Source: Methylomarinum sp. Ch1-1 (GTDB taxonomy: Bacteria > Pseudomonadota > Gammaproteobacteria > Methylococcales > Methylomonadaceae). From it: a DNA stretch of 64,000 nucleotides. The position numbers were made by a program, and so were the translations under genes. Shown here in pieces: positions 41,531 to 50,432 of the stretch. The notes beneath the pieces are model-generated. The model made no database searches, had not been told where the DNA came from, and was given only the letters and a program-made list of their open reading frames with translations. The DNA lies in the NCBI RefSeq assembly GCF_030717995.2, contig NZ_CP157743.1, positions 1 through 64,000 of the forward strand, read 5' to 3'. Numbering within the stretch: position 1 is the stretch's first letter; every line of letters starts with the position of its first letter.

Positions 41531-42466
41531 TCATTGTGCATATTGTTGTTGATGTCTCTTCAACTGCCGCTGCACCGTTACAATCAACTCATCTGGTTCG
41601 AATTTCGCCAAAAATTCATTGGCCCCGACTTTTTCCACCATCGCCGTATTGAATACGCCGCTTAAGGAAGTATGCAAGACGAGATACACGTCTTTCATTT
41701 GAGGATCGTTCTTGATTTTAGTCGCCAGCGTATACCCATCCATACGCGGCATTTCGACGTCGGAAATAATCATGCTGTAGTAATTCGATATGTCATTGCC
41801 GTCGCGAACCAACTCGGCTAAATGTTCCCAGGCTTGCAGGCCATCTTTAAACATTGAACAGGTCACGCCAACCTGATCGCAGACTTTTTTGACTTGGTTT
41901 CTGGCCACCAATGAATCGTCGACGATCATGATATGATCATTACCTCCTCTGACTTCGGCATCAATCAGCTCATCCGCCGCCTCTTCCCGGGCGCCCATCA
42001 CCTCCTTCATGACTTTTTCCACATCGATGACTTCTATCAAGTCGTTTTCAATTTTGGTTACGGCCGTTAAATAACCTTCCTTGCCGACGCCCTTAGGCGG
42101 GGCCTTGACGGCATCCCAGCCGATATTGATGATTCTATCGACCGAATTAACCAAAAAACCCTGAATAGCGCGATTATATTCAGTCACGATCACATAAGCT
42201 CCCGTCCCTCTTTTTATCGGAGGCAGACCTATCGCCAAAGAAAGATCCAATACCGGTATCGTTTTTCCGCGCAAGTGAGCGACGCCGCAAATGACTGAAT
42301 TGGATTTAGGAATCCGGGTCAAAGAGGGACACTGAATCACTTCCTGAACTTTAAAGACATTGATGCCAAAACGTTGACGGCCAGCTAACTTAAATAACAA
42401 CAATTCAAATCTATTATGTCCGGCTAACTTAGTACGTTGATCGACGCCATCCAAAACCCCAGCCAT
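41531..42466 (-). CDS. cheV: chemotaxis coupling protein CheV
   Basis: 311 residues, CheW-like coupling domain (about 20-165) followed by a response-regulator receiver (about 172-300) with phospho-acceptor aspartate in IISDVEMPRMDGY and acidic DD pair in IMIVDDS. Links receptors to CheA and provides phosphorylation-dependent adaptation. Transcribed toward cheR with a palindromic repeat between them. Confidence 0.95.
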   Translation of the reverse strand: MAGVLDGVDQRTKLAGHNRFELLLFKLAGRQRFGINVFKVQEVIQCPSLTRIPKSNSVICGVAHLRGKTIPVLDLSLAIGLPPIKRGTGAYVIVTEYNRAIQGFLVNSVDRIINIGWDAVKAPPKGVGKEGYLTAVTKIENDLIEVIDVEKVMKEVMGAREEAADELIDAEVRGGNDHIMIVDDSLVARNQVKKVCDQVGVTCSMFKDGLQAWEHLAELVRDGNDISNYYSMIISDVEMPRMDGYTLATKIKNDPQMKDVYLVLHTSLSGVFNTAMVEKVGANEFLAKFEPDELIVTVQRQLKRHQQQYAQ

Positions 42467-42676
42467 AGCCCCTCCTTCATCTCAATTTGTTCAACACTAT
42501 TTTACCTATCGCCTTAAACGATTTAGTCGACAACGCTTTTAGCTACCCACACCATCGCCTAGCGCTCTTGTTATTGATGATGTCGGCTTGCTATGCAATT
42601 CTTCTGACAGACGGCTCGATATATCGCCCGCCTATTGTCCAAAAATTTACGCCAAATAGTCACATTTTTTTCAATT

Positions 42677-42703
42677 ATAACGACTTTCCAGCATTTTACT
42701 TTA
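42677..42703 (-). promoter_or_regulatory. possible sigma-28 promoter for cheV
   Basis: Minus strand TAAAGTAA (42703-42696), 11-bp spacer, GTCGTTAT (42684-42677), against consensus TAAAGTTT-N11-GCCGATAA; 6 of 8 and 5 of 8 matches. The leader would be about 200 nt. Weak. Confidence 0.3.
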
Positions 42704-42714
42704 GAATTTTAGTT

Positions 42715-42728
42715 GGCCTATTTCCTGC
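42715..42728 (+). promoter_or_regulatory. sigma-54 promoter for flgA
   Basis: TTGGCCTATTTCCTGCAT: GG at 42715-42716 and GC at 42727-42728 with exactly 10 bases between, 38 bp before the flgA ATG. Confidence 0.65.
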
Positions 42729-42765
42729 ATAAAATCTTACAAGACTTATTTTTGACGCCGATATT

Positions 42766-43467
42766 ATGAATGCTTTTCGTTATCACATCCTGGCTATTTT
42801 ACTGTTCGCTTATACGCAGAGTGCTGTTGCCGCAACTAGAGCCTTACAACCCATTTCTTCAATAAAGACAGCCATCGCCAACTTCGTTAATAATAATTTC
42901 GAAGCGGTTGAGAATTTTGAATACAGCTTGATGCAACTTGATCCCCGTTTGAGATTATCGTTATGCGACGAGCCCTTGCAGGTATTCAGTCAAAGCGGCG
43001 CGCTCGAAGCCGGACGGAACACCATCGGCATCCATTGCCCCACCGGGCAAAAATGGACTATTTACACGGTGGCGCAAATCAAGGCCTTTCGCAAAGTTTT
43101 GGTCTTATCCCAACCATTGCGGCGTGGCGACATTATCAGTGAACGCCATCTCAGTTACAAAACCGAGGACTTAAGCGACCTGCGCCGCGGCTATCTGCTC
43201 AACCCTAAACGAGTCATCAATCAACAAGCAACAAGAAACCTCGCAGCCGGCACAGTCATCAACCGCAGTCACTTCAGCAAACCCACACTGATTAACAGAG
43301 GAGAAAGAGTCAACATACAAGCTTCCTCGCCGTACTTCACCATCAGCATGGCGGGAATCGCATTAATGGATGGCCATAAGGGTCAAAATATCCGAGTGAA
43401 AAACATTAATTCCAAACGCATCGTTCAGGCGACCGTGGTAGAACCTGGTTTAGTGTCGGTCTATTAA
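42766..43467 (+). CDS. flgA: flagellar P-ring chaperone FlgA
   Basis: Periplasmic chaperone for P-ring (FlgI) assembly. 233 residues with a signal peptide (about 1-23, ending AVAA) and a C-terminal SAF-like domain (VLVLSQPLRRGDIISERHL, AAGTVINRSHF, GQNIRVKN). Divergent from cheV and upstream of flgM. Confidence 0.94.
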   Translation: MNAFRYHILAILLFAYTQSAVAATRALQPISSIKTAIANFVNNNFEAVENFEYSLMQLDPRLRLSLCDEPLQVFSQSGALEAGRNTIGIHCPTGQKWTIYTVAQIKAFRKVLVLSQPLRRGDIISERHLSYKTEDLSDLRRGYLLNPKRVINQQATRNLAAGTVINRSHFSKPTLINRGERVNIQASSPYFTISMAGIALMDGHKGQNIRVKNINSKRIVQATVVEPGLVSVY

Positions 43468-43484
43468 AAGAATTTCGGTTCAAC

Positions 43485-43511
43485 TAAAGTTATTGATTAA
43501 AATGCCGCTAA
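43485..43511 (+). promoter_or_regulatory. sigma-28 (FliA) promoter for flgM
   Basis: TAAAGTTA (43485-43492), exactly 11 bp, GCCGCTAA (43504-43511); one mismatch in each half against TAAAGTTT-N11-GCCGATAA. It lies 33 bp before flgM, giving the autoregulated late expression known for anti-sigma-28. Confidence 0.75.
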
Positions 43512-43544
43512 CAGTATCAGATAAATATAGACAGGAATTTTGAC

Positions 43545-43850
43545 ATGGCCATCAATTCAATAACCGGTAAGACCAACAATGTCGCGTTAACGGCGACCGA
43601 AAACAAAAAAGAAAAGCCAGAAAACGAATCTAAAATTGGCGCGGACAGCACAAAAACAGACAAAATCGATATTACTTCGCTGACCCAAGAGATAAAAAAA
43701 GCGTTTGAGACCGCCTCATCAACCCCGGCGATCGATCATGACAAAGTTGCCGCCGTCAAAGCGGCGTTGCAAAACGGCAATTATCAGATTAACGCCGACA
43801 GCATCGCCGAAAAAATGCTGCAACTCGATCGCCACTTTGACAATAACTAA
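43545..43850 (+). CDS. flgM: anti-sigma-28 factor FlgM
   Basis: 101 residues. The N-terminal half is charged and low-complexity (disordered, as in the family); the C-terminal half DHDKVAAVKAALQNGNYQINADSIAEKML is the sigma-28-binding FlgM pattern. It is exported when the hook is complete, releasing FliA. The flgN start follows after 2 bp. Confidence 0.93.
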   Translation: MAINSITGKTNNVALTATENKKEKPENESKIGADSTKTDKIDITSLTQEIKKAFETASSTPAIDHDKVAAVKAALQNGNYQINADSIAEKMLQLDRHFDNN

Positions 43851-43852
43851 CT

Positions 43853-44347
43853 ATGATCGAAAAAACTTATCCCATTACCGAAAAACTATTGGATAAAGGA
43901 TTGACGCTCAGCCATAAATTATTTGAGCTGCTCTCGCAGGAAAGTCAAAATTTACAAAGCCGCTCCGCGCTCCAATCCCTGCCCATTCTCGCCAACAGCA
44001 AAAAAGAAACCGTCGCCCAACTGGAGCAATTCTCCAATCAGTTATCGCAGGTCATGGCTACTGAACAGCTGACATTGAGCCCGGCCGACATCCAAAAATA
44101 TTTTCAAATAGCTCATTCCGCCGGATTGCCTGTGGCCGACGGCGTAAAGCATTGGCGGCAAATCACCGAAATGGGCAAGAAATGCCAGCGGCTGAATGAA
44201 CAAAACGGCGCCAGCATCGATTTACTGATGCGCCACAATCATCGCTCACTGCAAATCCTCACTGGAAAATCGCAACTTCCAGCCACCTACGGCCCTGACG
44301 GCTCGACTCGCACCGAACGCTTTTCTCAATCCTTGGTTTCAGTGTAG
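43853..44347 (+). CDS. flgN: flagellar export chaperone FlgN
   Basis: 164-residue helical protein following flgM, the usual position of the FlgK/FlgL chaperone. Recognisable FlgN features are the N-terminal helices with KKETVAQLEQFSNQL and the C-terminal SIDLLMRHNHRSLQILTG. Sequence conservation is low; context carries much of the call. Confidence 0.85.
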   Translation: MIEKTYPITEKLLDKGLTLSHKLFELLSQESQNLQSRSALQSLPILANSKKETVAQLEQFSNQLSQVMATEQLTLSPADIQKYFQIAHSAGLPVADGVKHWRQITEMGKKCQRLNEQNGASIDLLMRHNHRSLQILTGKSQLPATYGPDGSTRTERFSQSLVSV

Positions 44348-44380
44348 ACTGTAAGCCCACGATGGTCGCGATTTCATCCA

Positions 44381-45169
44381 ATGTTAAGGACATTAAAAAG
44401 CCTATTCAGAAAGAAGCAAAACGCAAATCGCTTCAGCTCGGAAGAACAATACCAACCCAAATCGTCCTCTAATCCGAATTTTTTAACCGAGCCGTGCAAA
44501 ATAACCCGCTTGTTAAAGGATATTGAAAGCACAGCGCCGCTTTGCACCATCACTCTTGACGGCTCCAGCGAAGAATTCAGCTCATCGATTTTGGATATCA
44601 AAACCGGCGAAAATAAAATCATCCTCGACGAGTTGTTACCGGAATATGGCAACAACCTGCTGCATCATAAAAGATCACTGAAATTATCGACTTATTGCAA
44701 CGGCATACACTTGGCGTTTAAACTCGAAAAAATCCAGTTCGGCTCCTCAAACGGCCTCACCTACTATAAAGCCCGCTTTCCGGAGCGTATTTATTACCCT
44801 CAACGTAGAAAAGCCCCGCGACTGGAAATAATCACAATCAAAATTCCATTCACCGGCATCGCCAGCAAAAACAATACTTCGCTAGGCGGTCATGTCTTCG
44901 ATCTGTCCCGCACCGGGATTGGCATAAATCTGCCGGACAACCGATCGCGCATACAACGCGGCGATCGCATCAAAAAATGTAGCATTGTCGTCGAGGGCTA
45001 TCGCGTGGATTTTGATTTAACGGTGAGATTTGTAAAGAAAGGCGGTAGCAGCCGAACACAAACCACCTTTGGCGGCTATTTTGAAAATCTTTCCACTAAA
45101 AGCCAAAACAAGCTGTCGTATTTCATCACCGCCTTGGAACGAGAAGAAATCAGAAAACAAAAAGCCTAG
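44381..45169 (+). CDS. PilZ-domain flagellar protein (FlgZ/YcgR-like)
   Basis: 262 residues. N-terminal YcgR-like region, then PilZ with RRKAPRLEI (RxxxR, about 146-154) and DLSRTGIGINL (DxSxxG). It is the fourth gene after flgA-flgM-flgN, exactly where Pseudomonas has flgZ, whose product binds c-di-GMP and represses swimming. It differs from the other PilZ gene at 28677, so the cell has two candidate brakes. Confidence 0.85.
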   Translation: MLRTLKSLFRKKQNANRFSSEEQYQPKSSSNPNFLTEPCKITRLLKDIESTAPLCTITLDGSSEEFSSSILDIKTGENKIILDELLPEYGNNLLHHKRSLKLSTYCNGIHLAFKLEKIQFGSSNGLTYYKARFPERIYYPQRRKAPRLEIITIKIPFTGIASKNNTSLGGHVFDLSRTGIGINLPDNRSRIQRGDRIKKCSIVVEGYRVDFDLTVRFVKKGGSSRTQTTFGGYFENLSTKSQNKLSYFITALEREEIRKQKA

Positions 45170-45249
45170 CGCCGAGACAACAAGCCCGTTGATATTCAAA
45201 GCAATCTCAACATCAAGCTTCGCAGCAATCGCCAACGACATATTCTCGC

Positions 45250-45480
45250 CAGCATCACTTTGGCGTTCAAAAAGGGCATGGGGTGTGTTTGACGAGGATG
45301 TCGGCAGCAAGGATGCTGCCGTCAAGCCCCCAGGGATGGGTTTACCCAGCACCTAAATTCCATGGCTACTGGAGTATATTTTACATTCCAGGATAATTTA
45401 GGTGCTGGGTGAACGGCGCTCCTCGATAGACACACCCCATGCCCTAAACACAGCAAAAATGTTCAAACTGGGAATTGCTG
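45250..45480 (+). repeat. 166-bp palindromic repeat, copy 3, carrying a nested 65-bp element
   Basis: Arms and core match copies 1 and 2 (slightly shortened left end), but the core GGGTTTA / ACGGCGCTCC is split by the 65-bp element plus a few bases (TGA). Left arm has the CTTTGGCGTTC version, as in copy 1. Confidence 0.85.
45345..45409 (+). repeat. 65-bp inverted-repeat element, copy 2 (nested)
   Basis: CCCAGCACCTAAATT (45345-45359) and exact complement (45395-45409), same length as the other full copies. The interior TCCATGGCTACTGG... is the reverse complement of copy 1 with few changes. It sits inside the 166-bp repeat at the position intact in copies 1 and 2. Confidence 0.88.
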
Positions 45481-45534
45481 TATTCTCGCAAGCTTGCTAA
45501 CTGAGACGCTGGTTATGTTAAAATAGCGATCTTT

Positions 45535-45611
45535 GTCCCGATAGCTCAGTAGGATAGAGCGGCCCCCTCCTAAGGGGCAGGCCGGGGGTTCGAATCCTCC
45601 TCGGGACGCCA
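45535..45611 (+). tRNA. tRNA-Arg(CCU)
   Basis: 77 nt: acceptor GTCCCGA pairing with TCGGGAC, D-arm GCTC/GAGC, anticodon stem GCCCC/GGGGC with loop CTCCTAA (anticodon CCT), T-arm GGGGG TTCGAAT CCTCC, discriminator G, encoded CCA. It marks the left side of the accessory restriction island. Confidence 0.96.
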
Positions 45612-46086
45612 TTTAAATCAATAATTTACCTGATTACCCATAAGTTTCCGCCAACTTTAAAGAATAATTATTAACTGCATTAAGCGTACTTGCTAAGATA
45701 GGTGAAAAACGAGCATTCGGTAACTCGCTCTGCAAGACGCTGTGAATATATCCCTATAAGCTTGGGTTCGGCATCCATGCCTCACACACTTGCAGATCAA
45801 GCCACCGAACACTCGCCAAGTAGCTGAAAGTTATAAGTAAGCAGGATAATTTATAATCCAATAGAATTTCATATTTCTATTCCTAGGATACTGGTGGGGC
45901 ACTTTTATAAAAAATAACCTCCATCGTCAACAAACCGTCACAACAAAAAGAGCCCTTCTATCTTGTCTTTGCTAACGATAATTTTGGGTTACATGCTTAC
46001 CTTTAACAGAAATCCCTCACAGAGGATTTTTTAAAAAGACTTAATAGCTAATCGGTATACCGTTAGAAGCAAATGGAGGTTGTACA
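45612..46086. other. tRNA-Arg to hsdR intergenic region with a palindromic element
   Basis: 475 bp without a credible gene. 45711-45814 is a ~104-bp palindrome: GAG..TTCGGT / ACCGAA..CTC outer arms and TCTGCAAG / CTTGCAGA inner arms around a segment CTTGGGTTCGGCATCCATGC of a kind dispersed in many Gammaproteobacteria. The rest is AT-rich. GGAGG lies 8 bases before the hsdR TTG. Confidence 0.55.
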
Positions 46087-49000
46087 TTGAAGCCATCAGA
46101 TAACCTTGAATCAGCCAATTTTGGTTTTCTGGCGGAACATGATCCGCTGTTCGTGCAAATCGCTTCTTCCGCCGAAAAAGCATTTTCTAGTGATCCGAAT
46201 ACCACCCTGATTAAACTTCGGCAGCTTGGTGAGGCATTGGCCCAGCATATCGCCGCGCTGGCCGGTATCGAGTTTAATGAACAAACTTCACAAAACGACC
46301 TTCTATACCGCCTCAATCGAGAATTAAAGTTCGAACCGGTCGTTCGCGAGTTATTCCATACCCTCCGCGTTGAAGGCAACAAAGCCACCCACCAATTCAA
46401 AACCCAGCATAAAGAAGCATTGGCTTGTTTAAAAGTTGCCAGAACGCTGTCTATTTGGTTTCACCAATCATTCGGCAAATCAGGCACGGCATTTAAAGCG
46501 GGCTCATTCATTCCACCACCCGACCCAAGCCGGCAACTCAGGCAATTACAAAACGAGATCGAAAGACTGAAACATGATCTGACTGAAACCAATATCCAAT
46601 TGGACTCCAGTCAACAACTTAACGATCTGATCGCTAAAGAAAAAGAAGAGTTCGAAGCCCTAGCGCTGGCGATGGATGAAGAGTCTCGCCAACTGGCAGA
46701 GCAGGCTAAAGCGCATGAAGAAGATCTCAAAGCGCAACAACAGGAATACGAACAAAAGCTTAAAGCCCTGCAAAGCCAACTTACCCAACAAGATGACAAG
46801 GCTGTTAGCGAGCAACGGCAACAAGTCGCCAACAAAACCCGTTCCGCCAGCAAGTCTATCGTTTTAAACGAAGAGCTCACCCGCCTGCTGATCGACCAGC
46901 AACTGACCGAAGCAGGCTGGGAAGCGGACAGTCAGGAACTGACCTACAAAAGCGGCGCCCGTCCGGAAAAAGGGACCAACAAGGCCATCGCCGAATGGCC
47001 GACGAAATACAAGGACGAGAGAGGACGGGCGGATTATGTGCTGTTTTGCGGTTTAACGCCGATGGCCGTAGTCGAGGCGAAAAGAGAAAACACTAATGTG
47101 GCCGGTAAAATTCCGCAAGCGGAACGTTACAGCAAAGGATTTCAAGTTACGCCGCCGATGATAGGTGCTTGGGATCTGGCTGGCCGAACCATAGCCTGGG
47201 CGGATGATGAAGACAGCCACTACAAGGCGCCATTCGTCTATTCCTGCAATGGTCGCCCTTACATTCAGCAGTCGGCCGAGAAATCCGGCACTTGGTTTCG
47301 CGATGTCAGAGAACCCAGCAACACTAAGCGGGCGCTCTTACAATTCCACACCCCACAAGGCTTGCTGGACCAGCTCAAACGCAGTAAAGAACAAGCAGAA
47401 CAGGCGCTCAAGCAAGAAGGTTTTGGCTATCTAAAACTGCGCGACTACCAGCTAAACGCCATTACGGCGGTTGAAAATGTCCTGGCTCAAAACGCCCACA
47501 CGGCTTTGCTGGCGATGGCCACCGGCACCGGAAAAACCCGCACCGTCATCGGTCTGATGTACCGTTTTCTAAAATCGGAACGCTTCAATCGCATTCTGTT
47601 TTTAGTGGACAGGACATCTCTCGGTCAGCAGGCCATCGATGTGTTTAACGAAGCCCCGCTGGAGCAAAGCCAGACCCTATCCAAAATCTACAATGTGGCT
47701 GAGCTCGGCGACATGGCTGCCGAAGCGGAAACCCGTGTGCAAGTCGCGACCGTGCAAGCCATGGTCAAACGCATTTTCGTATCGGATAACCCACCTCCTA
47801 TCGATCAGTTCGACTGCATCATCATCGACGAGGCCCACAGAGGTTATACGCTCGATCAGGAAATGACAGAAGGCGAACTGGCTACGCGGGATGCCGGTCA
47901 ATACCTGTCGACCTATCGACGGGTGCTGGAATACTTCGATGCGGTCAAAGTCGGCTTAACTGCGACACCGGCAAAACATACCAGTGAAATCTTCGGCAAA
48001 CCGGTTTACACCTATTCCTATCGCGAAGCCGTCGCCGACGACTGGCTGATCGACCACGAGCCGCCGATCCGCTACGAAACCTTGCTGACGCAAAACGGCA
48101 TCCAGTTCGAGAAAGGCGCCAAGGTCAGCGCCATCAACATTCAAACCGGTGAAGTCGAAACGGCCGAACTGGAAGACGAGCTGAATTTCGAGGTAGATAC
48201 TTTCAACCGCCGTGTCATCAACGAAAACTTTAACCGGGTCATCTGTGAACAGCTGGTGCAGGAGCTGGACCCGTTCGGCGACGAAAAAACCATGATCTTC
48301 TGCGCCACCGACCTGCATGCGGACATGGTTAAACGGCTGCTGGATGATGCTTTCAAAGACCTCTACAACGGCGAATACAATCAGGCCGCCGTCGCCAAAA
48401 TCACCGGCCAAAGCGACAAGGTGGAGCAATTGATACGTCAGTATAAAAATGAGCGTTACCCCAATATTGCTATTACCGTCGATTTGCTGACCACCGGTAT
48501 CGACGTGCCCAAAATCTGCCATCTGGTGTTCATGCGCCGGGTCAAATCGCGCATCCTGTATGAACAAATGATCGGCCGCGCCACCCGCCGTTGCGATGAA
48601 ATCGGCAAAACGGTATTCCGGATTTACGATCCGGTGGATATTTATGCCGCCCTGCAAGACGTCAATACGATGAAACCGCTGGTCAAAGATCCCAATATCA
48701 CGATAGACCAGCTGATGGACGAACTGACCAACTCCGATCGACTGGAACAAGCGCTTAATAGCCCGGGCGAGCAGACGGGAGAAACCCATGCCGATGTCGT
48801 GCTCAGCCAGCTCAGCCAGAAGCTGATGCGGATACTGCGCAAGGCGGAAAAGAAATCGGAAAGCAAACCAGCCCTGAAACAAAAGCTTTCGGAACTGCAA
48901 CAACTCTGGGGCGTCGAGCCCAAGTCGCTGCACAAACACTTGCATGAACTCGGTCCTAAACAAGCCGCACACTTCATTCAGCAACATACCGGCTTAATGA

Positions 49001-49614
49001 ATCAGTTGGCGGAAGTCAATGCCCTGCTCGGCAGCGAACGTCAGCCGATTATCTCGGAGCATCATGATGAAATCCGCGATCGCAACCAGAGTTACGGCCC
49101 CGATAACCGACCGGAAGACTATCTCGACAGCTTCAATCAATTCATTAAAGAACAGCTCAACCTATCCACGGCTTTGGCCGTCGTGGTCAACAAACCCAGA
49201 GATCTGACCCGCGAACAACTCAAGGAAATCAAACTGCTGCTCGATGGCGCAGGCTTCAGCGAGGCCAAACTGCAAACCGCCGTACGCAACCAAACCAACC
49301 AGGATATTGCCGCCAGCATCGTGGGCCATATACGCCGCGCGGCCCTAGGCGAAGCCTTGATTCCGTTCGAACAGCGGGTGGCGAAAGCAATGGACAGTAT
49401 TTACACCCAACACAACTGGCTACCGGCGCAGCGCAAGTGGCTGGAACGCCTGGCCAAACAATTGGTACACGAAGTCATCATCGACCGCGAGTTCGTCAAC
49501 AACCGTTTCGCCGATCATGGCGGCGCTAAACAGTTGGATAGAGTGTTGAGCAATCAGTTGGATACGGTGTTGGATGAGTTGAGCGAAGGTATTTGGTTTG
49601 CTCAGAGTCTCTAA
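46087..49614 (+). CDS. hsdR: type I restriction enzyme R subunit
   Basis: ATP-driven translocase and nuclease of a type I restriction system. 1175 residues from TTG 46087 with GGAGG upstream. N-terminal DUF4145-like region (~20-125), a long coiled coil (~140-245, Q/E-rich), a PD-(D/E)xK nuclease region (RADYVLF ... VVEAKRE, about 315-340), then SF2 helicase motifs ATGTGKTRT (~475), DEAHRG (~580), GLTATP (~625) and GRATRR (~825). The C-terminal ~300 residues bind the methylase. Full length, no frameshift. Confidence 0.96.
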   Translation: MKPSDNLESANFGFLAEHDPLFVQIASSAEKAFSSDPNTTLIKLRQLGEALAQHIAALAGIEFNEQTSQNDLLYRLNRELKFEPVVRELFHTLRVEGNKATHQFKTQHKEALACLKVARTLSIWFHQSFGKSGTAFKAGSFIPPPDPSRQLRQLQNEIERLKHDLTETNIQLDSSQQLNDLIAKEKEEFEALALAMDEESRQLAEQAKAHEEDLKAQQQEYEQKLKALQSQLTQQDDKAVSEQRQQVANKTRSASKSIVLNEELTRLLIDQQLTEAGWEADSQELTYKSGARPEKGTNKAIAEWPTKYKDERGRADYVLFCGLTPMAVVEAKRENTNVAGKIPQAERYSKGFQVTPPMIGAWDLAGRTIAWADDEDSHYKAPFVYSCNGRPYIQQSAEKSGTWFRDVREPSNTKRALLQFHTPQGLLDQLKRSKEQAEQALKQEGFGYLKLRDYQLNAITAVENVLAQNAHTALLAMATGTGKTRTVIGLMYRFLKSERFNRILFLVDRTSLGQQAIDVFNEAPLEQSQTLSKIYNVAELGDMAAEAETRVQVATVQAMVKRIFVSDNPPPIDQFDCIIIDEAHRGYTLDQEMTEGELATRDAGQYLSTYRRVLEYFDAVKVGLTATPAKHTSEIFGKPVYTYSYREAVADDWLIDHEPPIRYETLLTQNGIQFEKGAKVSAINIQTGEVETAELEDELNFEVDTFNRRVINENFNRVICEQLVQELDPFGDEKTMIFCATDLHADMVKRLLDDAFKDLYNGEYNQAAVAKITGQSDKVEQLIRQYKNERYPNIAITVDLLTTGIDVPKICHLVFMRRVKSRILYEQMIGRATRRCDEIGKTVFRIYDPVDIYAALQDVNTMKPLVKDPNITIDQLMDELTNSDRLEQALNSPGEQTGETHADVVLSQLSQKLMRILRKAEKKSESKPALKQKLSELQQLWGVEPKSLHKHLHELGPKQAAHFIQQHTGLMNQLAEVNALLGSERQPIISEHHDEIRDRNQSYGPDNRPEDYLDSFNQFIKEQLNLSTALAVVVNKPRDLTREQLKEIKLLLDGAGFSEAKLQTAVRNQTNQDIAASIVGHIRRAALGEALIPFEQRVAKAMDSIYTQHNWLPAQRKWLERLAKQLVHEVIIDREFVNNRFADHGGAKQLDRVLSNQLDTVLDELSEGIWFAQSL

Positions 49615-49762
49615 GGATTCAGTAAAAAGCAACTTGTCATGTCGATAGCATCGACATCAATGATACAAGCCCTTACCTCATCGCCTAGTAACCACATTGA
49701 ACGGCAGTCGATTTTTATATATTCATCTTGCCTTTTTGTAGCTAGGGGACCTACAATGTCCT

Positions 49763-49783
49763 CTGTCCTCAAACAAAGGACAG
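49763..49783. promoter_or_regulatory. palindrome before the HTH gene, possible operator
   Basis: CTGTCCT (49763-49769) and AGGACAG (49777-49783), 7-base centre, ending 16 bp before the ATG at 49800. The position suits autoregulation by the helix-turn-helix product; no experimental parallel known to me. Confidence 0.35.
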
Positions 49784-49799
49784 TAGGTTTCGTAATAAA

Positions 49800-50432
49800 A
49801 TGAAAAGTCAAGATATTGTAGTTCTATTGAAATTGGTTTCACTACATCAACAATTACGGGGTGTAGAACGCTTTCACCAAAACTCGCCGGAGCCCTTTGA
49901 TTGGCAAGGCTGGAATGATGAAATTGAAGAACAGATAGACGAACAACCTATTGTTCGCCTGCTGGCGGAAGAATTCACTGTACGAGGCTTGGAGGCTTCC
50001 CTAGGCATCAGCAAGAGCGAGGTGAACGCCTCCATCAAACGCAGCCAACGTACCGGGTTGATACTCAAGGATCGTAAAACCGGATACCCAAAGGCGAATA
50101 TCCCTTGTCTAATCGAATTTATTTGTCACGGCCTGAAATATGTCTTTGCTGCGGAACCAGGCGCCATGATGCGTGGTATTCCGACGGCCGCCGCCGCCCC
50201 CGTTTTACAGGGAGAACTTATTAGCGCCAGCGAATATATCTACGTTTGGCCGGATCCGATAGGCAAAGAGATGGGCCAGTCGCTTTTGCCCCTTTATAAA
50301 AGTGTTCCACATGCCGTCAGGCGCGACCCCGAACTCTATGCCAGCTTGGCATTGATTGACGCCATCCGCCTTGGCAATCCCCGTGAAGCCGGGTTGGCCC
50401 GGCATTTATTAGAAAAGAGACTAAAAGCATGA
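49800..50432 (+). CDS. putative helix-turn-helix regulator of an HTH/nucleotidyltransferase pair
   Basis: 210 residues. Residues ~55-85 look like a winged-helix DNA-binding region (LAEEFTVRGLEASLGISKSEVNASIKRSQR). The remainder (LIEFICHGLKYVFAAEPG, PHAVRRDPELYASLALIDAIRLG) resembles hypothetical proteins commonly paired with AbiEii-like nucleotidyltransferases. Its stop overlaps the next start by 4 bp (ATGA). By position it would be the antitoxin or regulator; the function is inferred from pairing only. The pair sits between hsdR and hsdM. Confidence 0.6.
   Translation: MKSQDIVVLLKLVSLHQQLRGVERFHQNSPEPFDWQGWNDEIEEQIDEQPIVRLLAEEFTVRGLEASLGISKSEVNASIKRSQRTGLILKDRKTGYPKANIPCLIEFICHGLKYVFAAEPGAMMRGIPTAAAAPVLQGELISASEYIYVWPDPIGKEMGQSLLPLYKSVPHAVRRDPELYASLALIDAIRLGNPREAGLARHLLEKRLKA

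Larger units (their letters stand above)
45170..45534. repeat. repeat-filled region before tRNA-Arg
   Basis: No gene. About 80 bp of unremarkable sequence, then the composite repeat at 45250-45480, then the tRNA promoter. The -10 TAAAAT at 45519-45524 is preceded by TG (extended -10), with TTGCTA at 45494-45499 as a poorly spaced -35. Confidence 0.6.

Noticed and set aside
42487-42732. 81-codon ORF between cheV and flgA
   Set aside because: It contains the sigma-54 promoter of flgA, has no family resemblance and no good ribosome site.
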